Source of the DNA: Facklamia languida CCUG 37842
Lineage (GTDB): Bacteria > Bacillota > Bacilli > Lactobacillales > Aerococcaceae
DNA length: 64,000 nt
NCBI RefSeq assembly: GCF_000245795.1
Contig: NZ_JH601133.1
Coordinates: 246,093 to 310,092, forward strand
Direction: 5' to 3'
In this document: positions 57,682-64,000 of the stretch, piece by piece
How positions within the stretch are numbered: the first letter of the stretch is position 1
Layout: each line of letters begins with the position of its first letter
Program-made: the position numbers and the translations under genes
Notes under the pieces: model-generated
Told to the model about the DNA's origin: nothing
The model's input: only the letters and a program-made list of their open reading frames with translations
The model's database searches: none

Positions 57682-58710
57682 ATGGCAAAAATTAAAAAAG
57701 TTAAAAATGTCCATATTCCTAAACCCAGCTTTAAGGAATGGTTCATTGAAAATGCCCTCATTGTCGTGATTATTTTAATGGTGATCTACACGGCCTATAG
57801 TGCGAACAACTTCTTAAGCTTTAATAACTTGAAGAATATCCTTGCCAATGTCTCTGTTCGGTTTATTATTGCCCTAGGTATCTCAGGTCCTCTGATTATC
57901 CGAGGAACAGACCTCTCAGCTGGTCGGATCGTTGGAATCACTGCTGTAGTCTCCGCTGTCTTCCTGCAAAGAGCAGATGCCAGCTCAGGAGTGCTCTATC
58001 CGTCAATTGCTGGATCCCCGATTGTGATCGCACTCTTAGCTGCCTTAGGAGTTGGTCTTTTATTTGGTTTTATCAACGGGATGGTTATTTCACGCTTGAA
58101 TGTTCCCCCTTTCATTGCAACTCTGGGAACTCAAATTGCGATTTATGGCTTGAATATGATGGTCTCAAAGAACGCTCCAATTGGTTCTCTTAATCAAGCT
58201 TATACGCGTTTCGGGGCTCAAGGCTTTAAATTTGGTCAATTACAAATTCCCTATCTTACAATCATCGCAATTGCTGCAGGTATCTTTATGCTGATCCTCT
58301 ATCGCCATACGATCTACGGCAAGCAAATGTATGCCATTGGGGGCAATGAGATTGCAGCCGAAGTCTCTGGTGTAAATACTAAACGGTCTAAACTTTTGAT
58401 CTACTGTTTAGCGGGTCTGATGTATGCATTAGCTGGCTTCCTCTTAACCGCAAAGACTGGGTCAGCGGCAGTATCAGCTGGTACTGGTTATGAATTAGAA
58501 GCCATTGCAGCAGCTACCATTGGTGGGGTCTCAACCTCAGGTGGGGTCGGAACTGTTCCAGGTGTTCTAATTGGGGTTCTCGTCTTCGAGCTCTTGAAGA
58601 CTTGTCTGCAATTCTTAGGCATCACCCCTGAAATGACCAACGTCTTCCAAGGACTCGTCATTGTAGTCGCCGTTGCGCTTGATATTCGTAAGACCATGCG
58701 CAAGAAATAA
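57682..58710 (+). CDS. mglC: Galactose ABC permease, MglC
   Basis: A 342-residue polytopic permease of the ribose/galactose family: 'GTDLSAGRIVGITAVVSAVF', 'GFINGMVISRLNVPPFIATL', 'YAIGGNEIAAEVSGVNTKRS' and 'TIGGVSTSGGVGTVPGVLIG'. It ends the mglBAC operon, 15 bases after mglA, and converges with the gal operon. Confidence 0.93.
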   Translation: MAKIKKVKNVHIPKPSFKEWFIENALIVVIILMVIYTAYSANNFLSFNNLKNILANVSVRFIIALGISGPLIIRGTDLSAGRIVGITAVVSAVFLQRADASSGVLYPSIAGSPIVIALLAALGVGLLFGFINGMVISRLNVPPFIATLGTQIAIYGLNMMVSKNAPIGSLNQAYTRFGAQGFKFGQLQIPYLTIIAIAAGIFMLILYRHTIYGKQMYAIGGNEIAAEVSGVNTKRSKLLIYCLAGLMYALAGFLLTAKTGSAAVSAGTGYELEAIAAATIGGVSTSGGVGTVPGVLIGVLVFELLKTCLQFLGITPEMTNVFQGLVIVVAVALDIRKTMRKK

Positions 58711-58728
58711 ATCACCTGATAAACCATA

Positions 58729-58800
58729 AAACATGGCATAAATGAAGGTTTTTCCATACTTTCCGATAGGAAAAGTGGCCTTCGCATGCCATGTTTTTTT
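58729..58800 (+). terminator. Terminator of mglBAC
   Basis: AAACATGGCAT pairs with ATGCCATGTTT, with further inner pairing (GAAGG/CCTTC and TTCC/GGAA), followed by T8. Confidence 0.88.
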
Positions 58801-58807
58801 GTTAAAT

Positions 58808-58842
58808 AAGCCTCCTGCTGATGACTTTATCAACGGAGGCTT
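58808..58842 (-). terminator. Terminator of the gal operon
   Basis: AAGCCTCC and GGAGGCTT form an 8-bp stem beyond galE, with TTATTTAAC following on the minus strand. Confidence 0.7.
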
Positions 58843-58861
58843 ACTCATTTTTGAAATCAAA

Positions 58862-59851
58862 CTAATCCTCATAACCTTCAGGATATTTATTAAACCATTC
58901 CCAAGCAGATTGGATCATCTCGTGCACATCGGTTATATGAGGAACCCAGCCCAACACTTCTCTTGCCTTTTGACTCGACGCAACCAGGCGAGCAGGATCT
59001 CCAGGACGGCGATCTGTAATCCGAGCAGGAATTGAATGGTTGGTCACGCGCCGGGCTGCTTCCAGCATTTGGAGAACCGAATAACCATTGTTACTTCCTA
59101 GATTGATGATTTGACTCTCCAAGTCTTTATTGAGGTAGTCCATTGCCAAGGCATGCGCTTCAACGAGGTCACTGACATGGATGTAGTCCCGAATACAAGT
59201 TCCATCTGGCGTTGGATAATCATCACCGAAGACCTCCAATTGGTCTCGTTTTCCCTGGGCAACTTGTAAAATAATGGGGATCAAGTGGGTTTCAGGATGG
59301 TGGTCTTCCCCAATCTCACCATTTGGCTTGGCCCCGGCCACATTGAAATAGCGCAGTGATACATAGCGGATGCCATAAGCTTGGTCGCACCAATCAATGA
59401 TCTTCTCCATCATGAGCTTGCTCTCCCCATAAGGGCTAGTTGGCAATTTAACAGCATCTTCTTGAATAAATTCTTGGTCTACATTACCATAAACAGCCGC
59501 TGTTGAAGAAAAAACAATCTTCTTCACTTGATGTTCCTGCATACTCTCTAACAATTGAATCATCCCTTGGACATTATTATCAAAATATTTCAAGGGTTGA
59601 TCAACTGACTCCCCAACCAATGAGAAAGCCGCAAAGTGGAAAACACCATCAAAATCATCGTCTGCAAAAATTTGATCGAGTATCTGACGATCACGCACAT
59701 CTCCTTGAACAAATTCTGCCTCTGGATGAATAGCTTTCTGATGGCCGGTCACAAGATTATCGAGAACCGTTACCTTATGCCCCTGGTTAACTAATAAATC
59801 AACTGCATGGGATCCGATATAACCGGCCCCACCTACAACTAAATAATGCAT
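58862..59851 (-). CDS. galE: UDP-glucose 4-epimerase
   Basis: A 329-residue short-chain dehydrogenase fold: NAD motif 'VGGAGYIGSH', catalytic Ser/Tyr/Lys in 'SSTAAVYG' and 'PYGESK', and 'RYFNVAGA'. It interconverts UDP-galactose and UDP-glucose. Its start overlaps the galT end by 13 bases. It is the last gene of galM-galK-galT-galE. Confidence 0.95.
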   Translation of the reverse strand: MHYLVVGGAGYIGSHAVDLLVNQGHKVTVLDNLVTGHQKAIHPEAEFVQGDVRDRQILDQIFADDDFDGVFHFAAFSLVGESVDQPLKYFDNNVQGMIQLLESMQEHQVKKIVFSSTAAVYGNVDQEFIQEDAVKLPTSPYGESKLMMEKIIDWCDQAYGIRYVSLRYFNVAGAKPNGEIGEDHHPETHLIPIILQVAQGKRDQLEVFGDDYPTPDGTCIRDYIHVSDLVEAHALAMDYLNKDLESQIINLGSNNGYSVLQMLEAARRVTNHSIPARITDRRPGDPARLVASSQKAREVLGWVPHITDVHEMIQSAWEWFNKYPEGYED

Positions 59852-61341
59852 CCTTCCACTCCTTTATTCAATGATTCAATGAAACGTTGAAAACCAGCTC
59901 GACCTGCTTGGTCGAGTTTGAAGACACCAGCATCTTCCAAGATACGTGCAAACTTCACTCCTAATGCTTCTTTGACATATTCCTCAACCGATTGGTCTGG
60001 AGAATAGTCTTCCTGCAAGGCTTGCGCCCAGTCCTGATGGATCTCGGCGACTTGATCTAAAGAAATCTTGCCCGCTAGATAAGCTTGAACGGCCTCTAAT
60101 TCAGACAATAGGCGCGGTGGCAAAATAGCCAGTCCCATAACCTCAATTAAACCAATGTTTTCCCTTTTAATATGTTGAACATCGGGGTGTGGATGGAAAA
60201 TACCATCTGGATACTGAGCAGAGGTTCGGTTATTCCGCAAAACCAAGTCCAACTCATAGAAACCATCCTTATAACGCGCAATGGGGGTAATAGTGTTGTG
60301 GATTTCATCCCCACTCCTTGCCAGAATATCCAGACTGGCATCTGAATAATCTCGCCAATGGCCAAGAATATAACCAGCTGCTTGACTGATTTGATCTGGA
60401 TCTTGATGGCGCAAACGCATCACCGACATGGGCCAATGCAGATGGTCAATTTCCACACTAGGGAAGGCCTTGAGGGTAAAGCTTTCAAGTACGCTTGCTC
60501 GCGCCATCGCAAATTCAAACCGGCCTGCTTGATAGTGGTCATGCGCTAGAATGGATCCACCTGTGATAGATAAGTCTGCATTGGATCCTACAAAATAGTG
60601 CGGAAAGACTTTCACCAGTTCCAACAAATTCTCAAATGTCCGCTGATTAATGGACATCGGTTGATGCAGTTGGTTAATAAAGATCGAATGTTCATTGAAA
60701 TAAACATAGGGTGAATATTGAAAACCATAGTCACGGTCCTTCACCTTGACACGAATAATGCGGTGATTCTGCCTAGCCGCTTGCTTGGGGCTTCCTCGAT
60801 ACCCTTCATTCTCCAAGCATAGGGCACAGAGTGGATATTTGGCTGGAGGCAGGGTCTTAAGGTAGGCGATCATCTTGGGGTCCTTCTCGGGCTTAGATAA
60901 ATTAATCGTAATATCTAACAAACCATAAGGAGTCTCCGCCTTAAACTCAATATTCTGAGCAATCTTACGGGTCTTAATATAGTCATTAGCTTGGGATAAG
61001 CGATAGAAGAAGTCGGTCGCTTGTTTTTTATCTTGCTGATAAAGCTCCCAAAAATGCTGGTTGACTTGCGAAGGAAACGGTGTGATCAGATCCATAATAG
61101 CTGCTTCCAAGGCTTCTATTTCGAAAGAGGTCTCTTCAATTACACCTTGTGCAATCGCAAAGTCAACCAATTTGTCTAAAAAGGTTAATAGCGCTCCCTC
61201 ATGCGGTTCAGTTGTTTGGTAGTTGTCAAGCTTAAGAATTGCTAATAAACGATTGATCATATAGGTTCGATCAAGTTCGGCCAAGTAGCCTTCTTGAATG
61301 GCTGTATGTACAAATGATGATATAACTTGATTGATCTCCAA
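59839..61341 (-). CDS. galT: Galactose-1-phosphate uridylyltransferase, type 2
   Basis: A 500-residue type 2 GalT, the larger Bacillota form, with conserved 'ALCLENEGYRGSPKQAARQN', 'NEHSIFIN' and 'GGSILAHDHYQAGRF' carrying the active-site His cluster. It swaps UMP between UDP-glucose and galactose-1-phosphate. It starts with TTG after AAGGAGCG, 12 bases from galK. Confidence 0.94.
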   Translation of the reverse strand: MEINQVISSFVHTAIQEGYLAELDRTYMINRLLAILKLDNYQTTEPHEGALLTFLDKLVDFAIAQGVIEETSFEIEALEAAIMDLITPFPSQVNQHFWELYQQDKKQATDFFYRLSQANDYIKTRKIAQNIEFKAETPYGLLDITINLSKPEKDPKMIAYLKTLPPAKYPLCALCLENEGYRGSPKQAARQNHRIIRVKVKDRDYGFQYSPYVYFNEHSIFINQLHQPMSINQRTFENLLELVKVFPHYFVGSNADLSITGGSILAHDHYQAGRFEFAMARASVLESFTLKAFPSVEIDHLHWPMSVMRLRHQDPDQISQAAGYILGHWRDYSDASLDILARSGDEIHNTITPIARYKDGFYELDLVLRNNRTSAQYPDGIFHPHPDVQHIKRENIGLIEVMGLAILPPRLLSELEAVQAYLAGKISLDQVAEIHQDWAQALQEDYSPDQSVEEYVKEALGVKFARILEDAGVFKLDQAGRAGFQRFIESLNKGVEGCII

Positions 61342-61353
61342 GATAAACGCTCC

Positions 61354-62517
61354 TTATCGTTCACAGGTCCCACTGCCTACTTCTGCTAGATAAAAACTTG
61401 GGGTATAACCAATCTTTTGCTGATAGGCCTGGGCAATCTCTGTCTGTACTTGATCCAAGTACTCCTTTTGGACCAGGGCAATGGCACAACCTCCCATTCC
61501 AGCCCCCGTCATGCGCGCCCCCAAAACAGCTTCATGGTCCCAAGCGGCTTGAACCAGTGTATCTAATTCAATACCTGTTACTTGATAGTCTTCCTTAAGA
61601 CTTTGGTGGGACTGGTTGAGCAGGTTAGCAAATTGCTCAATATCATGGTCCATCAGGGCAGCCCGTGCTTGAAGTGTTCTTTGGTTTTCATAAACTGCAT
61701 GTTTAGCCCGTGCCTCAAGAATTGGATCGGCTATGAGATGACGATTCGCTTCAAAAGTTTCGACATCTAAGTCTCCCAAATGCTTAATTTCAAGTATCTT
61801 TTGTAAGCGTGCGAGAGCTTCCTCACATTCTGCTCTTCGCTGATTATACTTAGAGTCTGCTAATTCTCGCCGTTTGTTGGTGTTCATAATCAATAACGCA
61901 TATTCACCAAAGTCCGCTGGCACGCGGTCAAATTCTAAGGTATTTACATCTAAAAAGAGGGCTTCATTCTCCTGACCCATCGCCACAGCAAATTGGTCCA
62001 TAATCCCTGTATTAACCCCAATGAATTGATTTTCAACTGCTTGACCGACCTTGACTAGGTCCAAACGGGATAAGCCTAATTGTGAAGTTTGGTTGGCAAT
62101 ATAGGCTACCAGCAGTTCTAGGGAAGCAGAGGACGAAAGTCCTGCTCCATTGGGAATATCGCCTTGAATCAACAGATTAAAGCCTCTGACAGCTCGCCCA
62201 GCTTGCTCTTGCATGAGATGAACCGTTCCACTAATATAATTTAACCAAGTCTGATCGGCCTGGTAGCGAATGGCTTTCGTTGAAAAGGTGCGCACACCAT
62301 CCGCTTCAAAGTTCAGCGAGTAACAGGCAACCTGGTCATCAGCGCGCATACTGACGAGCCCATAGGTCCCCAGACTGATCGCACAAGGAAAGACATGCCC
62401 CCCATTGTAATCAATATGTTCCCCGATCAAATTGACTCGACCAGGTGAAAAAAAGACCCGGTCTGGTTTTTCCTTAAAAACAGACTCAAACTTTTCTTTT
62501 AAATCATTGATATTCAT
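61354..62517 (-). CDS. galK: Galactokinase
   Basis: A 387-residue GHMP kinase: 'PGRVNLIGEHIDYNGG', phosphate loop 'GAGLSSSASLE' and C-terminal 'GARMTGAGMGGCAI'. It phosphorylates galactose at C1. The start overlaps the galM end by 14 bases, so the operon is tightly coupled. Confidence 0.96.
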   Translation of the reverse strand: MNINDLKEKFESVFKEKPDRVFFSPGRVNLIGEHIDYNGGHVFPCAISLGTYGLVSMRADDQVACYSLNFEADGVRTFSTKAIRYQADQTWLNYISGTVHLMQEQAGRAVRGFNLLIQGDIPNGAGLSSSASLELLVAYIANQTSQLGLSRLDLVKVGQAVENQFIGVNTGIMDQFAVAMGQENEALFLDVNTLEFDRVPADFGEYALLIMNTNKRRELADSKYNQRRAECEEALARLQKILEIKHLGDLDVETFEANRHLIADPILEARAKHAVYENQRTLQARAALMDHDIEQFANLLNQSHQSLKEDYQVTGIELDTLVQAAWDHEAVLGARMTGAGMGGCAIALVQKEYLDQVQTEIAQAYQQKIGYTPSFYLAEVGSGTCER

Positions 62518-63538
62518 TAAATCCCTTCTCTTTCGTAATCTGATAACGAGTCATGGCCTGATAAAGCGCATTAGCCCTGAGAACCGTTGCTTGGGGGCCC
62601 TGCCAGTGAATCGCATCAGGAGCATTTTGAGCTTCCAAAGTAAAGGCCCCATGATAGGTCAAGACTTTACCATCTACTTGGGTCTGGATGGCTGGATCAT
62701 TCACTGTGTAGACAACAAGAGACTCCTGGTCGGTCACCAGCTGCAGATGATACTGACGATCCTGATCAGAGACTTCAACTTGCGGGCTCTTTGCCTGCAA
62801 AATAAAAGCATGATCGAGACCCGATTTTAGCCGAACTTGAGGGCTGGCCTGGTTAAATATGTGACCAAAAGTGACAAACTGACCCGGTTCAATTCCCAAG
62901 TGGCTGACTGGCTCCACTTGCCCCAAAGGAATTCCGGCCCCATTGATTGGTAAATAATCTTCCGATTCAATCTTGATCAAATGCTCGTCAATGGCTTGGC
63001 TAGGATCACCGGTTAAATTAAAGTAGACATGGTTGGTTGGATTAAAAAGGGTGTCCTGATCACAGGAGGCCTTGTATTGAATCGTCCAAGTATTATCCTT
63101 TTGATAACGATGAGTCACTTCAAGCCTTAAGTTGCCTGGATAGCCGTTCTTTTGGTCGGGATCCTCATAAGTGAATACTACCGCTATCGCTTCAGTTTCT
63201 TCCACCAGGTCAAAATCCCATTGGGCCAGATCCAAGGGGTGGTCGCCTCCATGCAGGTGGTGACTCCCTTCATTCGGAAGAAGAGAATGGGTCTTCCCAT
63301 TTAGATCAAAGCTTGCCCCAGCAATTCTTCCAGCCACTCGGCCAACGGTTGCACCCAGATAAAGGGATCGGTTACTTAGCGCTTCCTGGGCATCTCGGCT
63401 GGCTAGAATCAAATCTTTACCAGCATCTTGCCAGCGATTGATCCGGGCTCCTAAATCACTAAAAGCAATCAACCAATTCTCATTATAAATTACGATCTCA
63501 TGATAGCCTTGTCCAAAGGCCTTAATTTCATATTGCAC
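62504..63538 (-). CDS. galM: Aldose 1-epimerase (galactose mutarotase)
   Basis: A 344-residue mutarotase: 'NEGSHHLHGG' with an active-site His, 'NPTNHVYFNL' with the second, and a C-terminal Glu region 'YHGAFTLEAQ'. It converts beta- to alpha-galactose for GalK. The start is the GTG at 63538 five bases after GGGGTG; upstream ATGs fall on or next to the -10 promoter element. It is first in the gal operon. Confidence 0.92.
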   Translation of the reverse strand: MQYEIKAFGQGYHEIVIYNENWLIAFSDLGARINRWQDAGKDLILASRDAQEALSNRSLYLGATVGRVAGRIAGASFDLNGKTHSLLPNEGSHHLHGGDHPLDLAQWDFDLVEETEAIAVVFTYEDPDQKNGYPGNLRLEVTHRYQKDNTWTIQYKASCDQDTLFNPTNHVYFNLTGDPSQAIDEHLIKIESEDYLPINGAGIPLGQVEPVSHLGIEPGQFVTFGHIFNQASPQVRLKSGLDHAFILQAKSPQVEVSDQDRQYHLQLVTDQESLVVYTVNDPAIQTQVDGKVLTYHGAFTLEAQNAPDAIHWQGPQATVLRANALYQAMTRYQITKEKGFNEYQ

Positions 63539-63568
63539 ATCGACACCCCATCGCCCTCTTTTGTTCAT

Positions 63569-63577
63569 ATTATAGCA
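63569..63577 (-). promoter_or_regulatory. Extended -10 of the gal operon
   Basis: TGCTATAAT on the minus strand, with TATAAT at 63569-63574. The -35 is poor, as expected for an extended -10 promoter that may need an activator. Confidence 0.6.
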
Positions 63578-63595
63578 TTTATCAAACAAAAAAGC

Positions 63596-63630
63596 GCATC
63601 CAAGTTTTCAGACCAGCCGAACTTGGATGC
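63596..63630 (-). terminator. Terminator after the transaldolase-like gene
   Basis: GCATCCAAGTT pairs exactly with AACTTGGATGC around a 13-base loop. On the minus strand it is followed by GCGCTTTTTTG. Confidence 0.82.
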
Positions 63631-63645
63631 TTAATTGTTTACTCA

Positions 63646-64000
63646 TTAAAGGGCTTCTTGAAATTTATCCCAGTCTGCTAAGAAGGATTCAATTCCCTTA
63701 TCGGTCAATGGGTGAGCCCATAACTTGGGAAAGAGCTTGCCTGGGACAGTGGCAATATCTGCTCCAGCCAGGGCACTTGCTTGGAAATGGTTGATATGAC
63801 GAATCGAAGCCGCAATAATCTCTGCTTGTAAATCATAATTATCTAAGACCAGGCGGAGGTCTTCAATTAATTGCATGCCCTCTTCACCCATGTCATCTAT
63901 GCGTCCGATAAATGGCGAAATATAAGTCGCACCTGCCTTAGCAGCCAAGAGTCCTTGAGCAACTGAGAAAATGAGCGTTACATTAGTCTTAATTCCTTCC
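63646..64000 (-). CDS. Transaldolase/fructose-6-phosphate aldolase family, 5' end cut off
   Basis: The visible C-terminal 118 codons run from the window edge (frame open at 64000). They include '[19 protein letters not shown]', '[13 protein letters not shown]', '[19 protein letters not shown]' and 'IATVPGKLF', typical of the short FSA/TalC-type transaldolases of about 215 residues. The Schiff-base Lys lies upstream, outside the window. The gene continues beyond 64000. Confidence 0.88.
   Translation of the reverse strand, partial: EGIKTNVTLIFSVAQGLLAAKAGATYISPFIGRIDDMGEEGMQLIEDLRLVLDNYDLQAEIIAASIRHINHFQASALAGADIATVPGKLFPKLWAHPLTDKGIESFLADWDKFQEAL

Noticed and set aside
1-64000. CRISPR arrays, insertion sequences, rRNA genes, other tRNAs
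   Set aside because: No regularly spaced repeats, transposase genes, rRNA motifs or further cloverleaf genes were seen on either strand.

Overview
The window reads as chromosome of a low-GC Gram-positive bacterium (Bacillota): strong AGGAGG-type ribosome sites, TTGACA/TATAAT promoters, a type 2 galactose-1-phosphate uridylyltransferase, a YebC regulator and a single-domain cold-shock protein. I would place it near the Lactobacillales (Aerococcaceae-like), but nothing here proves this. It decodes UGA as selenocysteine: selA, selB, selD and the selenocysteine tRNA are all present. Four selenoproteins can be read directly by crossing in-frame TGA codons: GrdA, GrdB, SelD and a PrdB-like protein. 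A plain ORF search would split or truncate all four.

Layout. 1-4930 is a decayed integrative element: a frameshifted XRE gene, a divergent two-repressor switch with duplicated operators, a Doc toxin with a tiny upstream antitoxin candidate, an anchored surface protein, a broken rhuM, a PH-domain protein and a tyrosine integrase killed by a nonsense codon. 5006-12088 is ordinary housekeeping (gloA, cdd, a glutaredoxin-like gene, a DUF368 membrane protein, glgP, yggS, cspA, a sirtuin) with two decayed methyltransferase-related remnants. 12484-23681 holds glycine reductase: grdXEB in one operon, grdCD in a second and grdA alone, with yedE and a DUF3343 gene (selenium-supply genes), a dead ROK kinase, an SGNH hydrolase, an uncharacterised protein and yebC between them. 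23975-29447 has a GT4 glycosyltransferase and an iron-type ABC importer. 29517-35231 is the selenium core: selD-yedF-selB-selA, an unknown protein with a degenerate P-loop, and tRNA-Sec.

35329-53891 is the most interesting part. It encodes a sulfurtransferase; a YdjY-like exported protein; a nucleoside hydrolase; two TVP38/TMEM64 membrane proteins; a CcdA/TlpA thiol-transfer pair; a PrdB-like selenoprotein without its usual partner; two glycosyltransferases of the arsenosugar/'selenodomain-associated' types (one fused to a phosphotransferase domain); a secreted tandem rhodanese; a YnjBCD-like ABC importer with a YnjE-like exported rhodanese; and a selenium-type cysteine desulfurase, a LysR regulator and a third TVP38 protein. 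The gene content recalls the E. coli ydjXYZ-ynjABCDE region, which lies near selD there. My reading is a selenium (or arsenic/selenium) acquisition and envelope redox pathway that feeds selenophosphate and Sec synthesis and ends in glycine reductase and the orphan selenoprotein. The pathway itself is inference.

54223-64000 returns to ordinary metabolism: a small unknown peptide, an Spx/ArsC-like protein, the mglBAC galactose importer, the convergent galMKTE Leloir operon, and the edge of a transaldolase-family gene. Glycine reductase would convert glycine and phosphate to acetyl phosphate and ammonia. Its thioredoxin system is not in the window.
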